NCBI RefSeq assembly: GCF_009455635.1
Contig: NZ_QPER01000002.1
Coordinates: 496,001 to 560,000 of the forward strand
DNA: 64,000 nt
Direction of reading: 5' to 3'
From: Paraburkholderia agricolaris
GTDB taxonomy: Bacteria > Pseudomonadota > Gammaproteobacteria > Burkholderiales > Burkholderiaceae
Below, piece by piece: positions 53,479 to 62,467 of the stretch (its first letter is position 1; each line of letters begins with the position of its first letter). The position numbers and the translations under genes were made by a program. Under the pieces are notes generated by a model that worked only from the letters and a program-made list of their open reading frames with translations, did not search any database and was not told the DNA's origin.

Positions 53479-54153
53479 ATGGTCAAGGCTGTGAAGAAAG
53501 AGCAGTTGGCGGATACACGCGAGGCGCCGCCCGAGCTCGACCATAAGTTGGTGGGCGGCCATTTGCGGCAGGCGCGCAAGACGCGCGGGCTGACGCTGGC
53601 GGAACTGTCCGAGCGCTCAGGTATTGCGGTGTCGACGATTTCCAAGGCGGAGCGCGGCGATATCGCGCTGACCTACGACAAGTTTGCGGCGCTCGCCCAC
53701 TCGCTGGAACTGGAGTTCGACGCGATCTTCGGGCGGACCCGCAAACCGGCAGCCGGTCCGATCAAGCCTTCGTTTACAGCCGCGGGCAAGCAGCCCGTCT
53801 ACGACACGCCGAACTATGAGTACGGCATGCTCGCGAACAAACTGACCGGCAAGCGCATGATGCCGATTCGCGCGCGCATTCATGCGCGTGCCGTGTCGGA
53901 TTTTCCCGAGTACATCCGGCACGCGGGGCAGGAGTTCGTTTTTCTGTTGAGCGGCCAGTTGGAGTTGCGCTTCGAAAGCGGCAAGGCGTTCAGGTTGCTG
54001 CCCGGCGACAGTCTGTACTTCGACAGCTCGGCCGGGCATGTCTACCTGAGCCTCAGCGAGGAGGAGGCGGAGGTGCTGGTGTGCTGTGTCGATACGGACG
54101 AACATCGGCCGGCGAAACTCGATGCAACGGCAAAGCGCCGGCAACCGTTCTGA
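53479..54153 (+). CDS. XRE family regulator with cupin sensor domain
   Basis: A 224-residue regulator with an N-terminal lambda-repressor-type helix-turn-helix (LRQARKTRGLTLAELSERSGIAVSTISKAERGDIALTYDKFAALAHSLE, about residues 28-78) and a C-terminal cupin domain (about 150-205; AGQEFVFLLSGQLELRFESGKAFRLLPGDSLYFDSSAGH). Such PuuR-like regulators sense amines or amino-acid derivatives. AAGGTGA precedes ATG 53479. It is divergent from the D-amino-acid dehydrogenase gene and convergent with the propeller gene. The operator in between suggests it represses both its own gene and dadA. Confidence 0.88.
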   Translation: MVKAVKKEQLADTREAPPELDHKLVGGHLRQARKTRGLTLAELSERSGIAVSTISKAERGDIALTYDKFAALAHSLELEFDAIFGRTRKPAAGPIKPSFTAAGKQPVYDTPNYEYGMLANKLTGKRMMPIRARIHARAVSDFPEYIRHAGQEFVFLLSGQLELRFESGKAFRLLPGDSLYFDSSAGHVYLSLSEEEAEVLVCCVDTDEHRPAKLDATAKRRQPF

Positions 54154-54217
54154 GCGGGCAGGCGATTAACCTTGGTTGGTGTTTCGGCGGCGCGGGTTGC
54201 TTTGCCCGTTGGATAGC

Positions 54218-54886
54218 CTATTCGTCCACAGACTCGGCGGGAAGCTCGGCGCCTCGGGCGGGGCGGCGTACCGTTCGCACTTTCCCGCTGCTTGCGCCGC
54301 CGCAGAAGAACTGATCGCCGCCATCGGCTTCGAGTCCCGACACGTAGACGCCAGGCGGCATCTCGAGGCTTTCCAGCACTTCTCCGGTACGAGGATCGAT
54401 TCGCCTCAACTCGCTCGCGTCGTCTTCCCAGGTGCCGTGCCAGAGTTCCCCGTCGTTCCAGGTGACGCCGGTGACGAAGCGGTTGGACTCGATGGTGCGA
54501 AGAATTTCCCCGGTTTGGGGATCGACCTGATGAATCTTCCGGTCGCGATAGCGTCCCACCCAGAGCGATCCTTCGGCCCACGCAAGCCCTGAGTTGCCGC
54601 CACCGCCGGGCGCGGGGATCGTACCCAATACGCGGCCGGTAACCGGATCGATCTTCTGGATGCGCTCGTCGGCGAGCTGAAACAGGTGCTGGCCATCGAA
54701 GGCCGTGCCGGCCCGCGCGACCACGTCGATCGTGCGCAGCATTGCTCCGCTCGCCGGATCGAAGGCGTTCAGCTTGTCGCCGCTCGCGATCCAGACATGC
54801 TGACCGTCGTAGGTCACGCCATGTACAGCGTCGACGCCCGGAAAGGGTCCATATTCACGCACGATATTGGCGGCTGATCGTTTCAT
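54218..54886 (-). CDS. Beta-propeller protein, glutaminyl cyclase/Vgb-like
   Basis: A 222-residue cytoplasmic propeller with repeating blades of about 45 residues: DGQHVWIASGDKLNAFDPASGAMLRTID, DGQHLFQLADERIQKIDPVTGRVLGTI, EGSLWVGRYRDRKIHQVDPQTGEILRTIE and NDGELWHGTWEDDASELRRIDPRTGEVLESL. This pattern resembles glutamine cyclotransferase and virginiamycin B lyase folds, but catalytic residues cannot be confirmed. There is no signal peptide. It follows the HTH gene by 9 bp on the same strand, so the two are one transcript. Confidence 0.75.
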   Translation of the reverse strand: MKRSAANIVREYGPFPGVDAVHGVTYDGQHVWIASGDKLNAFDPASGAMLRTIDVVARAGTAFDGQHLFQLADERIQKIDPVTGRVLGTIPAPGGGGNSGLAWAEGSLWVGRYRDRKIHQVDPQTGEILRTIESNRFVTGVTWNDGELWHGTWEDDASELRRIDPRTGEVLESLEMPPGVYVSGLEADGGDQFFCGGASSGKVRTVRRPARGAELPAESVDE

Positions 54887-54895
54887 GGTGGCATC

Positions 54896-56116
54896 CTAAT
54901 CGTTTGACAGGGGCGCGGGGAGTAACAAAGTCGTCGTGAATCCGGGCATGGGCGGTGTCATCCAGCGCCGCGCCCGCCCGCGGCCGAACGACTGCACCTT
55001 GTCGGCGGCCGCCAGCGTGTCGAGTGCCCGCTGCATGGTGCGCTGGCTGGTGTCCAGCGCAATCGCGAGCGCCGAGCTCGACCACGACTCACCGTCGGCG
55101 AGGAAAGCGAGCACCATGGCGTGCGGCTCTTCCACCGGCCGCGCGAGTACGACGACCTCGCGCGCGCCGTGCGGCACTAGCGCGAAACCCCGCTTCGTTG
55201 CGCTGATGCCGGCCAGCGGCCCGAGCAACGCGCGAAGCCGCCCGACTTCGACACGCAATCGCGCACGATGCGTTTCATCGGCGTGCCTGGTCCGGAATGC
55301 GCGCGCGATAAGCGTGTCCCTCGACACGTCTTCAGGCCACGCTTCGGCCAATGTGCGGGCGAGTGTGAACAACACCGGGCGCCGCGCAAGCGGGACCACG
55401 ATGTTGGCTTCACGCACGACATAGCGGCACGCGTCCACCACGAGCGCCTTCGATGCCAGTAACGCCTCGACCTCCTCGAGCAGGAGGGGCCGCTCCTTGC
55501 CATGCGCAAGCAGCCGCGCCGCGGGCGTGTTCAGCAGAAGGCGAGCGCTCTCGATTTCCGCTATCAGCGACGCAATACCTGCCTCGCGCGCGGCGCGCTC
55601 AGCCTTGGCGAGTGCGGTGCGCGCTGTTTTTGTCTGGAGGCGGCGCATTGCGATTCCCGCGACGACCAGCTCGTGAGCGGCTCGCGGCGCGGGTGGGAAG
55701 GGCGTGGGATCGAGCCTGGCAAGCAAACGCTCGGCCTCGTCGAGGCGGCCGATCAGGAGCAGGCGCCGGACTTCGAGGTACCGCGCATGCGCGGCATTCA
55801 GCCGGTCGCCGTGGGCTTCGAGTGTTGCCCGCGCGGCGTCGAGCGCCTTGGCGGGCCAGCCCAGATCGCGTGAGGCGAGCGCGATTTCGGCCTCGGCGAC
55901 CACACATCTGGCACGGGCTACCGGCTCTTTCGGACCGAAGGCGCGCGCGGCGCTTCGCACCAGCACCTTCGCTCGAGCGAGATCGCCGAGCTGCGCCATC
56001 GCGATGCCGCGCAGCGCGAGCGCGGCTGCGTCGTCGCGCAAGGCAACCCGGTTCAATGCACCGAGCGGGTCGCCTGCCGCCAGCGCCCGCGCTGCCGCCG
56101 TTACTAGCGCGTCCAT
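54896..56116 (-). CDS. Helix-turn-helix protein with tetratricopeptide-like helical repeats
   Basis: A 406-residue, Ala/Leu/Arg-rich protein. The first two thirds are regularly spaced helical pairs (ALRGIAMAQLGDLARAKVLVRSAARAFG, AHARYLEVRRLLLIGRLDEAERLLARL) like a TPR solenoid. The C-terminal part has a winged helix (WSSSALAIALDTSQRTMQRALDTLAAADKVQSFGRGRARRW), probably DNA-binding. It is the first gene of a unit with the propeller gene and is divergent from the DUF899-DUF2182 operon 138 bp away. That layout suggests that it regulates both, which is inference. Confidence 0.7.
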   Translation of the reverse strand: MDALVTAAARALAAGDPLGALNRVALRDDAAALALRGIAMAQLGDLARAKVLVRSAARAFGPKEPVARARCVVAEAEIALASRDLGWPAKALDAARATLEAHGDRLNAAHARYLEVRRLLLIGRLDEAERLLARLDPTPFPPAPRAAHELVVAGIAMRRLQTKTARTALAKAERAAREAGIASLIAEIESARLLLNTPAARLLAHGKERPLLLEEVEALLASKALVVDACRYVVREANIVVPLARRPVLFTLARTLAEAWPEDVSRDTLIARAFRTRHADETHRARLRVEVGRLRALLGPLAGISATKRGFALVPHGAREVVVLARPVEEPHAMVLAFLADGESWSSSALAIALDTSQRTMQRALDTLAAADKVQSFGRGRARRWMTPPMPGFTTTLLLPAPLSND

Positions 56117-56254
56117 GGTGTCATGGTCTGTTTGAATCCCGCCACACTTGTCACTCCCACCGTTCGGGTGCCCGTGACTAATCTAGCACGACCACCAACC
56201 CGTACGTCGTATCGACAACTGAGCGAACGACGCAGGACGCCCAAGGAGGCAAGC

Positions 56255-57022
56255 ATGACTACGACACATACGACCGGAACGCGTGAAGCATGGCTGGACG
56301 CGCGGCTCGAACTGCTTAAGGCGGAGAAGGCGCTCACACGGCAGAGCGATGCGGTGGCGCAACAACGGCAGGCGCTGCCCTGGGTGCGCATCGACAAGCA
56401 GTACCGGTTCGAAACCGATGCGGGCAGTGCCTCGCTGGCCAACCTCTTTAAAGGACGCTCGCAGCTTCTCGTGTACCACTTCATGTTCGGTCCCGACTAC
56501 AAGGCGGGATGCCCGTCATGCTCGTCGATCGCGGATGGGTTCGACGGCGTCGCGGTTCATCTGGCGAATCACGACGTCACCTTGTCGGCGGTGTCGCGGG
56601 CGCCGTTCGAGAAGCTGCAGGCGTATCAGCGCCGGATGGGGTGGACGTTCCCCTGGGCGTCTTCGCACGGCAGCGACTTCAACTTCGACTTCAACATCGC
56701 GTTTACCGAGGCGCAACAGCGTGAAGGGAACATTGAGTACAACTACGAGCGCGGCGGCCACGCGATGGACGAGGCGCAGATTCCGGAGCCCGTCGCCCGG
56801 TTCGCGGCGACCTGCGGCACCGACGCGGCGACGTACACGCGCGACCGGCCGGGTTTGAGCGCGTTCGTCCTCGAGGACGGTGTGCTCTATCACACGTATT
56901 CCACCTATGCGCGAGGCGTGGACGGCATCTGGCCGATGTATCAGTGGCTCGACCGCGCGCCGAAGGGGCGCAATGAGACGGGCGTCTGGTGGAAGCGCCA
57001 CGACGAGTACGAGACGCGCTGA
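56255..57022 (+). CDS. DUF899 family protein (thioredoxin-like)
   Basis: A 255-residue protein of the DUF899 family. Motifs: LLKAEKALTRQSDAVAQQRQALPWVRIDKQYRF, LLVYHFMFGPDYKAGCPSCSSIADGFDG with a CxxC pair (GCPSCSS), and MGWTFPWASSHGSDFNFDF, then WPMYQWLDRAPKGR near the end. The CxxC in a thioredoxin-like fold suggests redox activity, but no reaction is known. A strong AAGGAGG precedes the ATG at 56255. The stop lies 8 bp before the DUF2182 gene; the two families often occur together. Confidence 0.88.
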   Translation: MTTTHTTGTREAWLDARLELLKAEKALTRQSDAVAQQRQALPWVRIDKQYRFETDAGSASLANLFKGRSQLLVYHFMFGPDYKAGCPSCSSIADGFDGVAVHLANHDVTLSAVSRAPFEKLQAYQRRMGWTFPWASSHGSDFNFDFNIAFTEAQQREGNIEYNYERGGHAMDEAQIPEPVARFAATCGTDAATYTRDRPGLSAFVLEDGVLYHTYSTYARGVDGIWPMYQWLDRAPKGRNETGVWWKRHDEYETR

Positions 57023-57030
57023 GCCCCGCG

Positions 57031-57894
57031 ATGGAACACGTGAGCGCAAGCGCGGGGCCGCCGATGTCGCGGCGCCCGATCGGCGCGCCCGTTTCGCAGC
57101 GGGCGTTCTTCGGCGTCTCGGCGCTGCTGTTCGCCGTCAGCGCGGCGGTGACGACGGTGAGCGCCACGTCCATGTCGGCGATGGGCGGGATGCCGATGCC
57201 AGGCGGCTGGACGATGTCGGCGGCGTGGATGCGAATGTGCGGACAGACGTGGCTCGGACTCGCGGCGTCGTTTGTCGGCATGTGGATCGTGATGATGGTC
57301 GCGATGATGCTGCCGTCGCTCGTCCCCATGCTGTGGCGCTATCGCGTGGCCGTCAGCGCAATCGGTGAGACGCGCGTCGGCCGGCTGACGCTGCTGGTGG
57401 GCGCGGGGTATTTCTTCGTATGGAGCGCGCTCGGTGTGGCGGTATTTCCGCTGGGCGTTGCGCTCGCGGCGCTCGAAATGGAACTGCCGGCGCTGGCGCG
57501 CGCCGTTCCGCTTGCGGCCGGTGTGATTGTGCTGATCGCCGGGGCGTTGCAGTTCACTGCGTGGAAGGCACGCCGTCTTGCCTGTTGCCGTACGCCGCCG
57601 GGGTGCTGCCAGATGTTGCCGGGACGGTCTGCCTTGCCCGCTCTGCCCGCGGATGCCGCCACGGCGTGGCGGCACGGCTTGCGCCTCGGCCTCCACTGCA
57701 GCTACTGCTGTGCCGGGCTGACCATGGTCCTTCTGGTTGCCGGGATCATGGATTTGCGGGTGATGGCAGTCGTGACGGCGGCTATCACCGTCGAACGCGT
57801 TGCCCCGCATGGCGAGCGCGCGGCGCGCTTCATTGGGGCCGGGATCGTCGGCGCAGGTGGATTGCTGATCGCGCGGGCCGTGGGCTTGGGGTGA
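57031..57894 (+). CDS. DUF2182 family membrane protein, putative metal-binding
   Basis: A 287-residue integral membrane protein of the DUF2182 family with about seven hydrophobic segments. It is rich in Met and Cys at several places: MSAMGGMPMPGGWTM, MWIVMMVAMMLPSLVPM, CCRTPPGCC and LHCSYCCAGL. The GMWIVMMVAMMLPS block is the family hallmark. The composition suggests binding of soft metal ions such as copper, but there is no experimental role that I can cite. It is cotranscribed with the DUF899 gene. Confidence 0.85.
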   Translation: MEHVSASAGPPMSRRPIGAPVSQRAFFGVSALLFAVSAAVTTVSATSMSAMGGMPMPGGWTMSAAWMRMCGQTWLGLAASFVGMWIVMMVAMMLPSLVPMLWRYRVAVSAIGETRVGRLTLLVGAGYFFVWSALGVAVFPLGVALAALEMELPALARAVPLAAGVIVLIAGALQFTAWKARRLACCRTPPGCCQMLPGRSALPALPADAATAWRHGLRLGLHCSYCCAGLTMVLLVAGIMDLRVMAVVTAAITVERVAPHGERAARFIGAGIVGAGGLLIARAVGLG

Positions 57895-57922
57895 GGCGCG
57901 CCAGGCTTCACAGCGATGCCGC

Positions 57923-58927
57923 TCAGTCTGTCACGCCACCGTAGGCGCGTTGGCCGCGCAGACGCATGGCGATGCGGCCAAACGCGCGCCATTGCTGGGC
58001 GATCAAGCCGTTGCCGTAGGAGCGCCCGGCGCCGTGCGGTGCCGGCAACTGGTCGCGAATGCCGGTCGGCTCGACGGTGTGGTCCCACGACGCGGTCTTG
58101 AACATCATGTCCCACCACGGAAACAGCACGCCGAAGTTGCAGCCGTAGCGCGTGCCTTCATGACCGTAGCCGACAGCGTGATGACGCCGATGAAAAATCG
58201 GACTGACGATCGTGCGTTCGAGCAGCCATCCATACGGCAGGCGCGCGTTCACGTGCTGCACGCTCTGCATGAAGTTGCCGACGGCGACCAGCACCACGAA
58301 CTGGGTCGGCTGCACGCCGATGAAGAGCGATATCGCGGCGAAGAACGCAGCCTGAATGATGTCGTCGAGAAAGTGATTGCGGTCGTCGGCCCACAACGAC
58401 ATCTGCTGCTGGCTATGGTGCACCGCGTGCAGTTCCCACCACACGCCGAAGCGGTGCTGCCAGCGGTGATACCAGTAGCCGAAGAAATCGAGCACGATCA
58501 GATAGATCAGGAACGACACGACCGGTTGATCGGTGACGCCCGGCCACAAGCCGTCGATGTCGATGTTCGGCACGTTGTAGATCGCCATCAGGCTCTGCCA
58601 GTGATCGAACAATGGCTGCAGCATGAAGAAGAACGCGATATTGATGATGCCGAGCTTGGCGATCCACGTGTAGATCACGTCGGCTCGCAGCGCTTTTCGA
58701 TCCGACCATGCCTCGATGGGGCGCAGCGCTTCCAGCGGCCGCAAGGCGATATACGTGATCAGTATTTCCAGCACACCGATGATCACCCAGTAGAGCGCGT
58801 CATAGGTGTCCTCGTCGTAGCCCATCAGGCCGAAGCGATAGAACAACGGCTGCACCACGTCGACGTACAGAAGTGTCTGCAACGCCGAGACGCCGTTGTC
58901 GAGTTGCGCGACGATCTCGTGAATCAT
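57923..58927 (-). CDS. Sterol desaturase/fatty acid hydroxylase family protein
   Basis: A 334-residue integral membrane diiron enzyme. The three histidine boxes are HRWQH, HAVHHS and HRRHH (in IFHRRHHAVGYG), with an additional WADDRNHFLDD segment. These oxygen-dependent enzymes hydroxylate or desaturate lipids; the bacterial substrate is unknown (hopanoids or fatty acids are possible). Four to five hydrophobic segments span residues 45-210. It is convergent with DUF2182, and 48 bp downstream of the propeller gene on the same strand (58976-60028), so the two may be cotranscribed. Confidence 0.88.
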   Translation of the reverse strand: MIHEIVAQLDNGVSALQTLLYVDVVQPLFYRFGLMGYDEDTYDALYWVIIGVLEILITYIALRPLEALRPIEAWSDRKALRADVIYTWIAKLGIINIAFFFMLQPLFDHWQSLMAIYNVPNIDIDGLWPGVTDQPVVSFLIYLIVLDFFGYWYHRWQHRFGVWWELHAVHHSQQQMSLWADDRNHFLDDIIQAAFFAAISLFIGVQPTQFVVLVAVGNFMQSVQHVNARLPYGWLLERTIVSPIFHRRHHAVGYGHEGTRYGCNFGVLFPWWDMMFKTASWDHTVEPTGIRDQLPAPHGAGRSYGNGLIAQQWRAFGRIAMRLRGQRAYGGVTD

Positions 58928-58975
58928 CGAAAACCTCTTGAAATTGCGGATGCTGTCATCAAAACGAAAGCCTGG

Positions 58976-60028
58976 TCAGTCTGGATTGGGCGCGTACACG
59001 GGGGCACGGTTGGCAAAATACAAACCATGCGGTGAGCGTCCGACAGCGATTGTGTCGATAAGTTTATGCGTCGTCAGATCGATGATGCCGACATGCCGCG
59101 CAAAACGGAATGTGACCCACAGATAGCGATGATCCGCGGAAAGTTCCATGTCGTCAGGACCAGGCATGAGTCCGGTGATGTCGGCGGTTTTCGTCAGCGT
59201 GTTGTAATCGAGAATGCTGATCGTACTTTCCACGCGGTTCGTGACCGCCACGTGATGGCCGTCGTCGAGGTTGCGGAAGTTGTGCGCGCCGCGCCCCGTC
59301 TGGATTTTCTGCACCACTTGCTGCTTGTGCCAATCCACCACGGCGACGTCGTCTTCGCCCGTCATGCCGATCAACAGATAGCGGTCGCCCGGCGTCATCC
59401 AGAGGCCGGCGGGCGTATTGCCGACATGCAGTTTCCACAGCACCGATTGCGTCGCCAGATCGATCGCGGCCACTTCGCCGGTGTCTTGCAGCGTGACGAA
59501 CACGATCTTGCTATCGGACGAAAACGTCATGTGGCTCGGCGTTTTCGAAAGCGGAACGCGTTTGGCGAGCGTCATGTTCTGGCCGTCGTAGTGGTACACG
59601 TCGACACGATCCAGCCGCAGGCCGGCGGTGACGAACCATTTGTGATCGGGCGAGAAACCGAGCTGATAGGGGTCTTCGATATCTTCGACCTTGCGCTGCA
59701 CGCGGCCGGTGTGCGGATCGAGAAACATCAGATCGTTCGAAATCGAATCGGCGACGATCAGCGAGTGACCGTCCGGCGTAATCATCAGATGATGCGGTTC
59801 CTTGCCGGTCGGCTCCGTGCCGATGACCTTGTGCGTAGCCGGATCGACCAGCGTCAGTTGGGCTTCGCCGGAGTCGAGCACGATCACGTTGTCGGCTGCA
59901 TGAGCCGGCATCGCGATGGTGAGCGCGCAATAAGTCAGCGCGGCAAGCGCGCCGGTTTTTTTTAATCGAAACGAATGAAATTGGCATCTGAACGATAAAC
60001 GGGCAGGGAAAACAATTTGGGGAAGCAT
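58976..60028 (-). CDS. Secreted YncE-like beta-propeller protein
   Basis: A beta-propeller protein of about 350 residues. A signal peptide-like segment (LKKTGALAALTYCALTIAMPAHA) precedes repeated blades such as VDPATHKVIGTEPTGKEPHHLMITPDGHSLIVADSISNDLMFLDPHTGRV, of the YncE or cytochrome-D1-like 40-residue type. The start is uncertain: ATG 60028 or 60076, neither with a good ribosome site. It is probably periplasmic. The YncE family binds DNA in vitro in E. coli, but the function here is open. It sits upstream of a sterol-desaturase-like gene on the same strand. Confidence 0.75.
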   Translation of the reverse strand: MLPQIVFPARLSFRCQFHSFRLKKTGALAALTYCALTIAMPAHAADNVIVLDSGEAQLTLVDPATHKVIGTEPTGKEPHHLMITPDGHSLIVADSISNDLMFLDPHTGRVQRKVEDIEDPYQLGFSPDHKWFVTAGLRLDRVDVYHYDGQNMTLAKRVPLSKTPSHMTFSSDSKIVFVTLQDTGEVAAIDLATQSVLWKLHVGNTPAGLWMTPGDRYLLIGMTGEDDVAVVDWHKQQVVQKIQTGRGAHNFRNLDDGHHVAVTNRVESTISILDYNTLTKTADITGLMPGPDDMELSADHRYLWVTFRFARHVGIIDLTTHKLIDTIAVGRSPHGLYFANRAPVYAPNPD

Positions 60029-60250
60029 CAAGGCGGCGTGCGCAAGGCGATTTAGTGCATGCACGCCGCGCATCAAACCGTTAATGCTGTGCGTTACTGG
60101 TGGTGTATTGGTGCCGCTGGTTATTGCCGCTGGGTTACTGCTGCTGTATTTGCGTTAACGCGGCAGATCGCCCGGCCGATGACACGCGGCGCGTTGTTAT
60201 TTGTCTGAAGGGTTTGGCGTTGGCATGAGGCCTGGCCAGGAGAGATCAAG

Positions 60251-60295
60251 AGAGAAAAACGAAAGGGCGCGGCTGATAAAACAGCGCGCGCCCTT
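60251..60295 (-). terminator. Rho-independent terminator of the zf-TFIIB gene
   Basis: AAGGGCGCG (60263-60271) pairs with CGCGCCCTT (60287-60295), with an inner GCTG/CAGC extension. On the minus strand it is followed by TTTCGTTTTTCTCTC, a T-rich tail. Confidence 0.75.
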
Positions 60296-60337
60296 GATTC
60301 GATACTAGCCGCCTCGTTCCGGTACTTGCGGACACGT

Positions 60338-60673
60338 TCAGTCGAAATCGAACATGTCGAACAGCGAGCGCTTTTTCTTGTGTCCCCGATAGTCCGTGCG
60401 GTGACTGTCATACGAGCGGTTGTTGTCATACCCACGGTTGCGGTCGTAGCCATGCTCGCTGTTGTGTGAACGGTCGCGATCGTGGTGGTCGTTCCGGCTC
60501 GGGTGTGCGGCCGCGCTCACCGGCGCTTCGTTGCTGCCGGCATCCTGCGCGATCAGCTTGTCGAGTTCGCCGCGATCGAGCCAGACGCCGCGGCAGACCG
60601 GGCAGTAATCGATTTCGATCGAGCGTCGCTCGGTCATCAGCAAGTCAGCGGTCTTGCAAACAGGACATTTCAT
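60338..60673 (-). CDS. zf-TFIIB domain protein
   Basis: A 111-residue protein with a zinc ribbon: Cys3-x2-Cys6 and Cys24-x2-Cys27, followed by RGVWLDRGELDKLIA, the family hallmark. The C-terminal half is low complexity, rich in Asp, Arg, His, Asn and Tyr, ending with a basic KKKR and an acidic FDMFDFD. The function of this bacterial zinc-ribbon family is unknown. It is 36 bp downstream of the TerC gene on the same strand and ends at an intrinsic terminator. Confidence 0.85.
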   Translation of the reverse strand: MKCPVCKTADLLMTERRSIEIDYCPVCRGVWLDRGELDKLIAQDAGSNEAPVSAAAHPSRNDHHDRDRSHNSEHGYDRNRGYDNNRSYDSHRTDYRGHKKKRSLFDMFDFD

Positions 60674-60709
60674 TTCGTTGCTCCTTAAGGATAAAAAGTT
60701 GGTGGACGC

Positions 60710-61462
60710 TCATTGCTCGACGCTAAGCGCCTGCTTCGATTTCGCCCGGCGCACGAGCATGTTCAATGCTTCGACAAACGCGGAGAACGCCATGGCCGCG
60801 TAGATGTAAGCCTTCGGCACGTGGGTGCCAAAACCTTCTGCGATGAGCGTCATGCCGATCACTAGCAGGAAGCCGAGTGCGAGCATCACGATGGTCGGAT
60901 TCCGGTCGATAAAGCGCGACAGCGGGTTGGCCGCGAACAGCATCACGGTGACCGCGGCGATCACGGCAATGAACATGATCGGCATGTGCTCGGTCATGCC
61001 GACCGCCGTGATGATGCTGTCGACCGAAAACACGATATCGAGCACCAGGATCTGTCCGATCGCGGCCATCGCAGTCAGCTGCACAGTCGTGCTTGCCTTG
61101 TCGCGAACTTCCTCTGAATGGACGACGTTGTGGTGAATTTCACTCGTTGCCTTCCAGACCAGGAACAGACCGCCGCCAAGCAGGATCAGGTCGCGCCACG
61201 AAAACGCGTGGCCGAGCAACGTCACAGCGGGCGCGGTCAGCTGCGCGATCCACGCGACGGTGCCGAGCAGGCCGAGCCGCAACACGAGCGCGAGCATGAT
61301 GCCGAGGCGCTGGGTACGCGCGCGCTGGGCTTCCGGCAGCTTGTTGCTGAGGATCGAGATAAAGATCAGGTTGTCGATGCCGAGCACGATTTCCATCACG
61401 ACCAGCGTGAGAAGCGCAGCCCATGCGGCGGGGTCGGCAGCGAGAATGAGTAAGGAATCCAT
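60710..61462 (-). CDS. TerC family integral membrane protein
   Basis: A 250-residue membrane protein of the TerC family with seven to eight hydrophobic segments. The hallmark acidic motifs are [20 protein letters not shown] and [18 protein letters not shown], whose Asp residues lie in the membrane. The family includes manganese exporters (YoaE/MeeY-like) and tellurite-resistance proteins. No manganese riboswitch is recognisable in the leader. It is divergent from a LysR gene and upstream of a zf-TFIIB gene. A TerB-like gene lies 1 kb away, so a metal-stress role is plausible. Confidence 0.9.
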   Translation of the reverse strand: MDSLLILAADPAAWAALLTLVVMEIVLGIDNLIFISILSNKLPEAQRARTQRLGIMLALVLRLGLLGTVAWIAQLTAPAVTLLGHAFSWRDLILLGGGLFLVWKATSEIHHNVVHSEEVRDKASTTVQLTAMAAIGQILVLDIVFSVDSIITAVGMTEHMPIMFIAVIAAVTVMLFAANPLSRFIDRNPTIVMLALGFLLVIGMTLIAEGFGTHVPKAYIYAAMAFSAFVEALNMLVRRAKSKQALSVEQ

Positions 61463-61534
61463 GGGGTCCGTAAGTAATGAGTGACGGGCAACTTCGGTAT
61501 GCCGCTATCATCGCCGTCTTCATGGTTCGGATAA

Positions 61535-61561
61535 ATCAGTGATAATCTGATCGATATATCG
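61535..61561. promoter_or_regulatory. Dyads in the TerC/LysR divergent region
   Basis: ATCAG-N7-CTGAT (61535-61551) fits the LysR T-N11-A pattern. It is followed at once by the 10-bp palindrome CGATATATCG (61552-61561). Both lie just before the LysR start at 61586. Confidence 0.5.
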
Positions 61562-61585
61562 GTTTTTTCGAACTATTTACTGCCC

Positions 61586-62467
61586 ATGCTCAACTATCGC
61601 CATCTGTACTACTTCTGGATCGTCGTGAAGGAGGGCGGCTTCGCGCGTGCGGCCGAGCGCCTCGACATGGCGGTGCAGACGATCAGCGCGCAGGTGCGCG
61701 AGCTGGAAAAATCGATCGGGCGCCAGTTGCTGAAACCGGCCGGGCGCGGTGTCACCATGACCGAAGCCGGCGAGACGGCATTCAATCGCGCGGAGCAGAT
61801 TTTTCAGATTGGCGAGGCGCTGCTCGACGAGATGCGCGAGACGGGCAGCGAGCGCATCGCGCGGCTTGCCGTGGGGCTTTCCGACGGCATCTCCAAGCTC
61901 GCGGCGCACGCGCTGCTGGCGCCGGTGCTCGATACGCCCTCGCTCAGGCTGTTATGTCACGAAGGCGAGCACGCGCAACTGTTGTCCGAACTCGCGCTCC
62001 ATCGGCTCGATCTCGTTCTCGCGTGCCAACCCGCGCCGCACAACGCGGATTTGCGCGTTGTGAGCCAGCGCCTGATCGGTTCGCCGGTCGACTGGTACGG
62101 TCCGGCGGAGATTATCGGCAAGGCCGCCCGTGCCGGCTTTCCGCAGTGCCTGGCCGATCTGCCCGTGCTTCTGCCCACGGGGCACGGCGCGTTGCGCGCG
62201 CGGCTCGACCGCTGGTTCGAAGCCACGGGAATCCGGCCGCGGATTGTCGGCGAATTCGAAGACAGCGCGCTGATGGCGGTGTTCGCCGCGCGTGGCCTCG
62301 GCGTGTTTCCGCTCGCGGAACTCGGCGCCGGAGACGTGGCGTTGCTGCGCGGACTGCGCCGGCTCGGCCGGGCGGAAGGCGTGGTCGAAGAGATCCACGC
62401 GATCCGTTCGCGGCGCGGGCAACATCATGCGCTCGCTTCTCAGGTGGTCGCCGCCGTGCGTGCGTGA
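61586..62467 (+). CDS. LysR family regulator, NhaR-like
   Basis: A 293-residue regulator of the NhaR branch. The winged helix is LNYRHLYYFWIVVKEGGFARAAERLDMAVQTISAQVRELEKSIGRQLL. The effector domain starts near residue 90. NhaR activates sodium/proton antiporter genes in E. coli; here the neighbours are TerC and TerB-like genes, so a cation-related signal is possible. It is divergent from TerC with a dyad between them. Its last 28 bp overlap the convergent TerB-like gene. Confidence 0.88.
   Translation: MLNYRHLYYFWIVVKEGGFARAAERLDMAVQTISAQVRELEKSIGRQLLKPAGRGVTMTEAGETAFNRAEQIFQIGEALLDEMRETGSERIARLAVGLSDGISKLAAHALLAPVLDTPSLRLLCHEGEHAQLLSELALHRLDLVLACQPAPHNADLRVVSQRLIGSPVDWYGPAEIIGKAARAGFPQCLADLPVLLPTGHGALRARLDRWFEATGIRPRIVGEFEDSALMAVFAARGLGVFPLAELGAGDVALLRGLRRLGRAEGVVEEIHAIRSRRGQHHALASQVVAAVRA

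Noticed and set aside
61463..61585. Manganese (yybP-ykoY) riboswitch before the TerC gene
   Set aside because: The leader is only about 120 bp, shared with a divergent gene, and I could not find the conserved riboswitch core.
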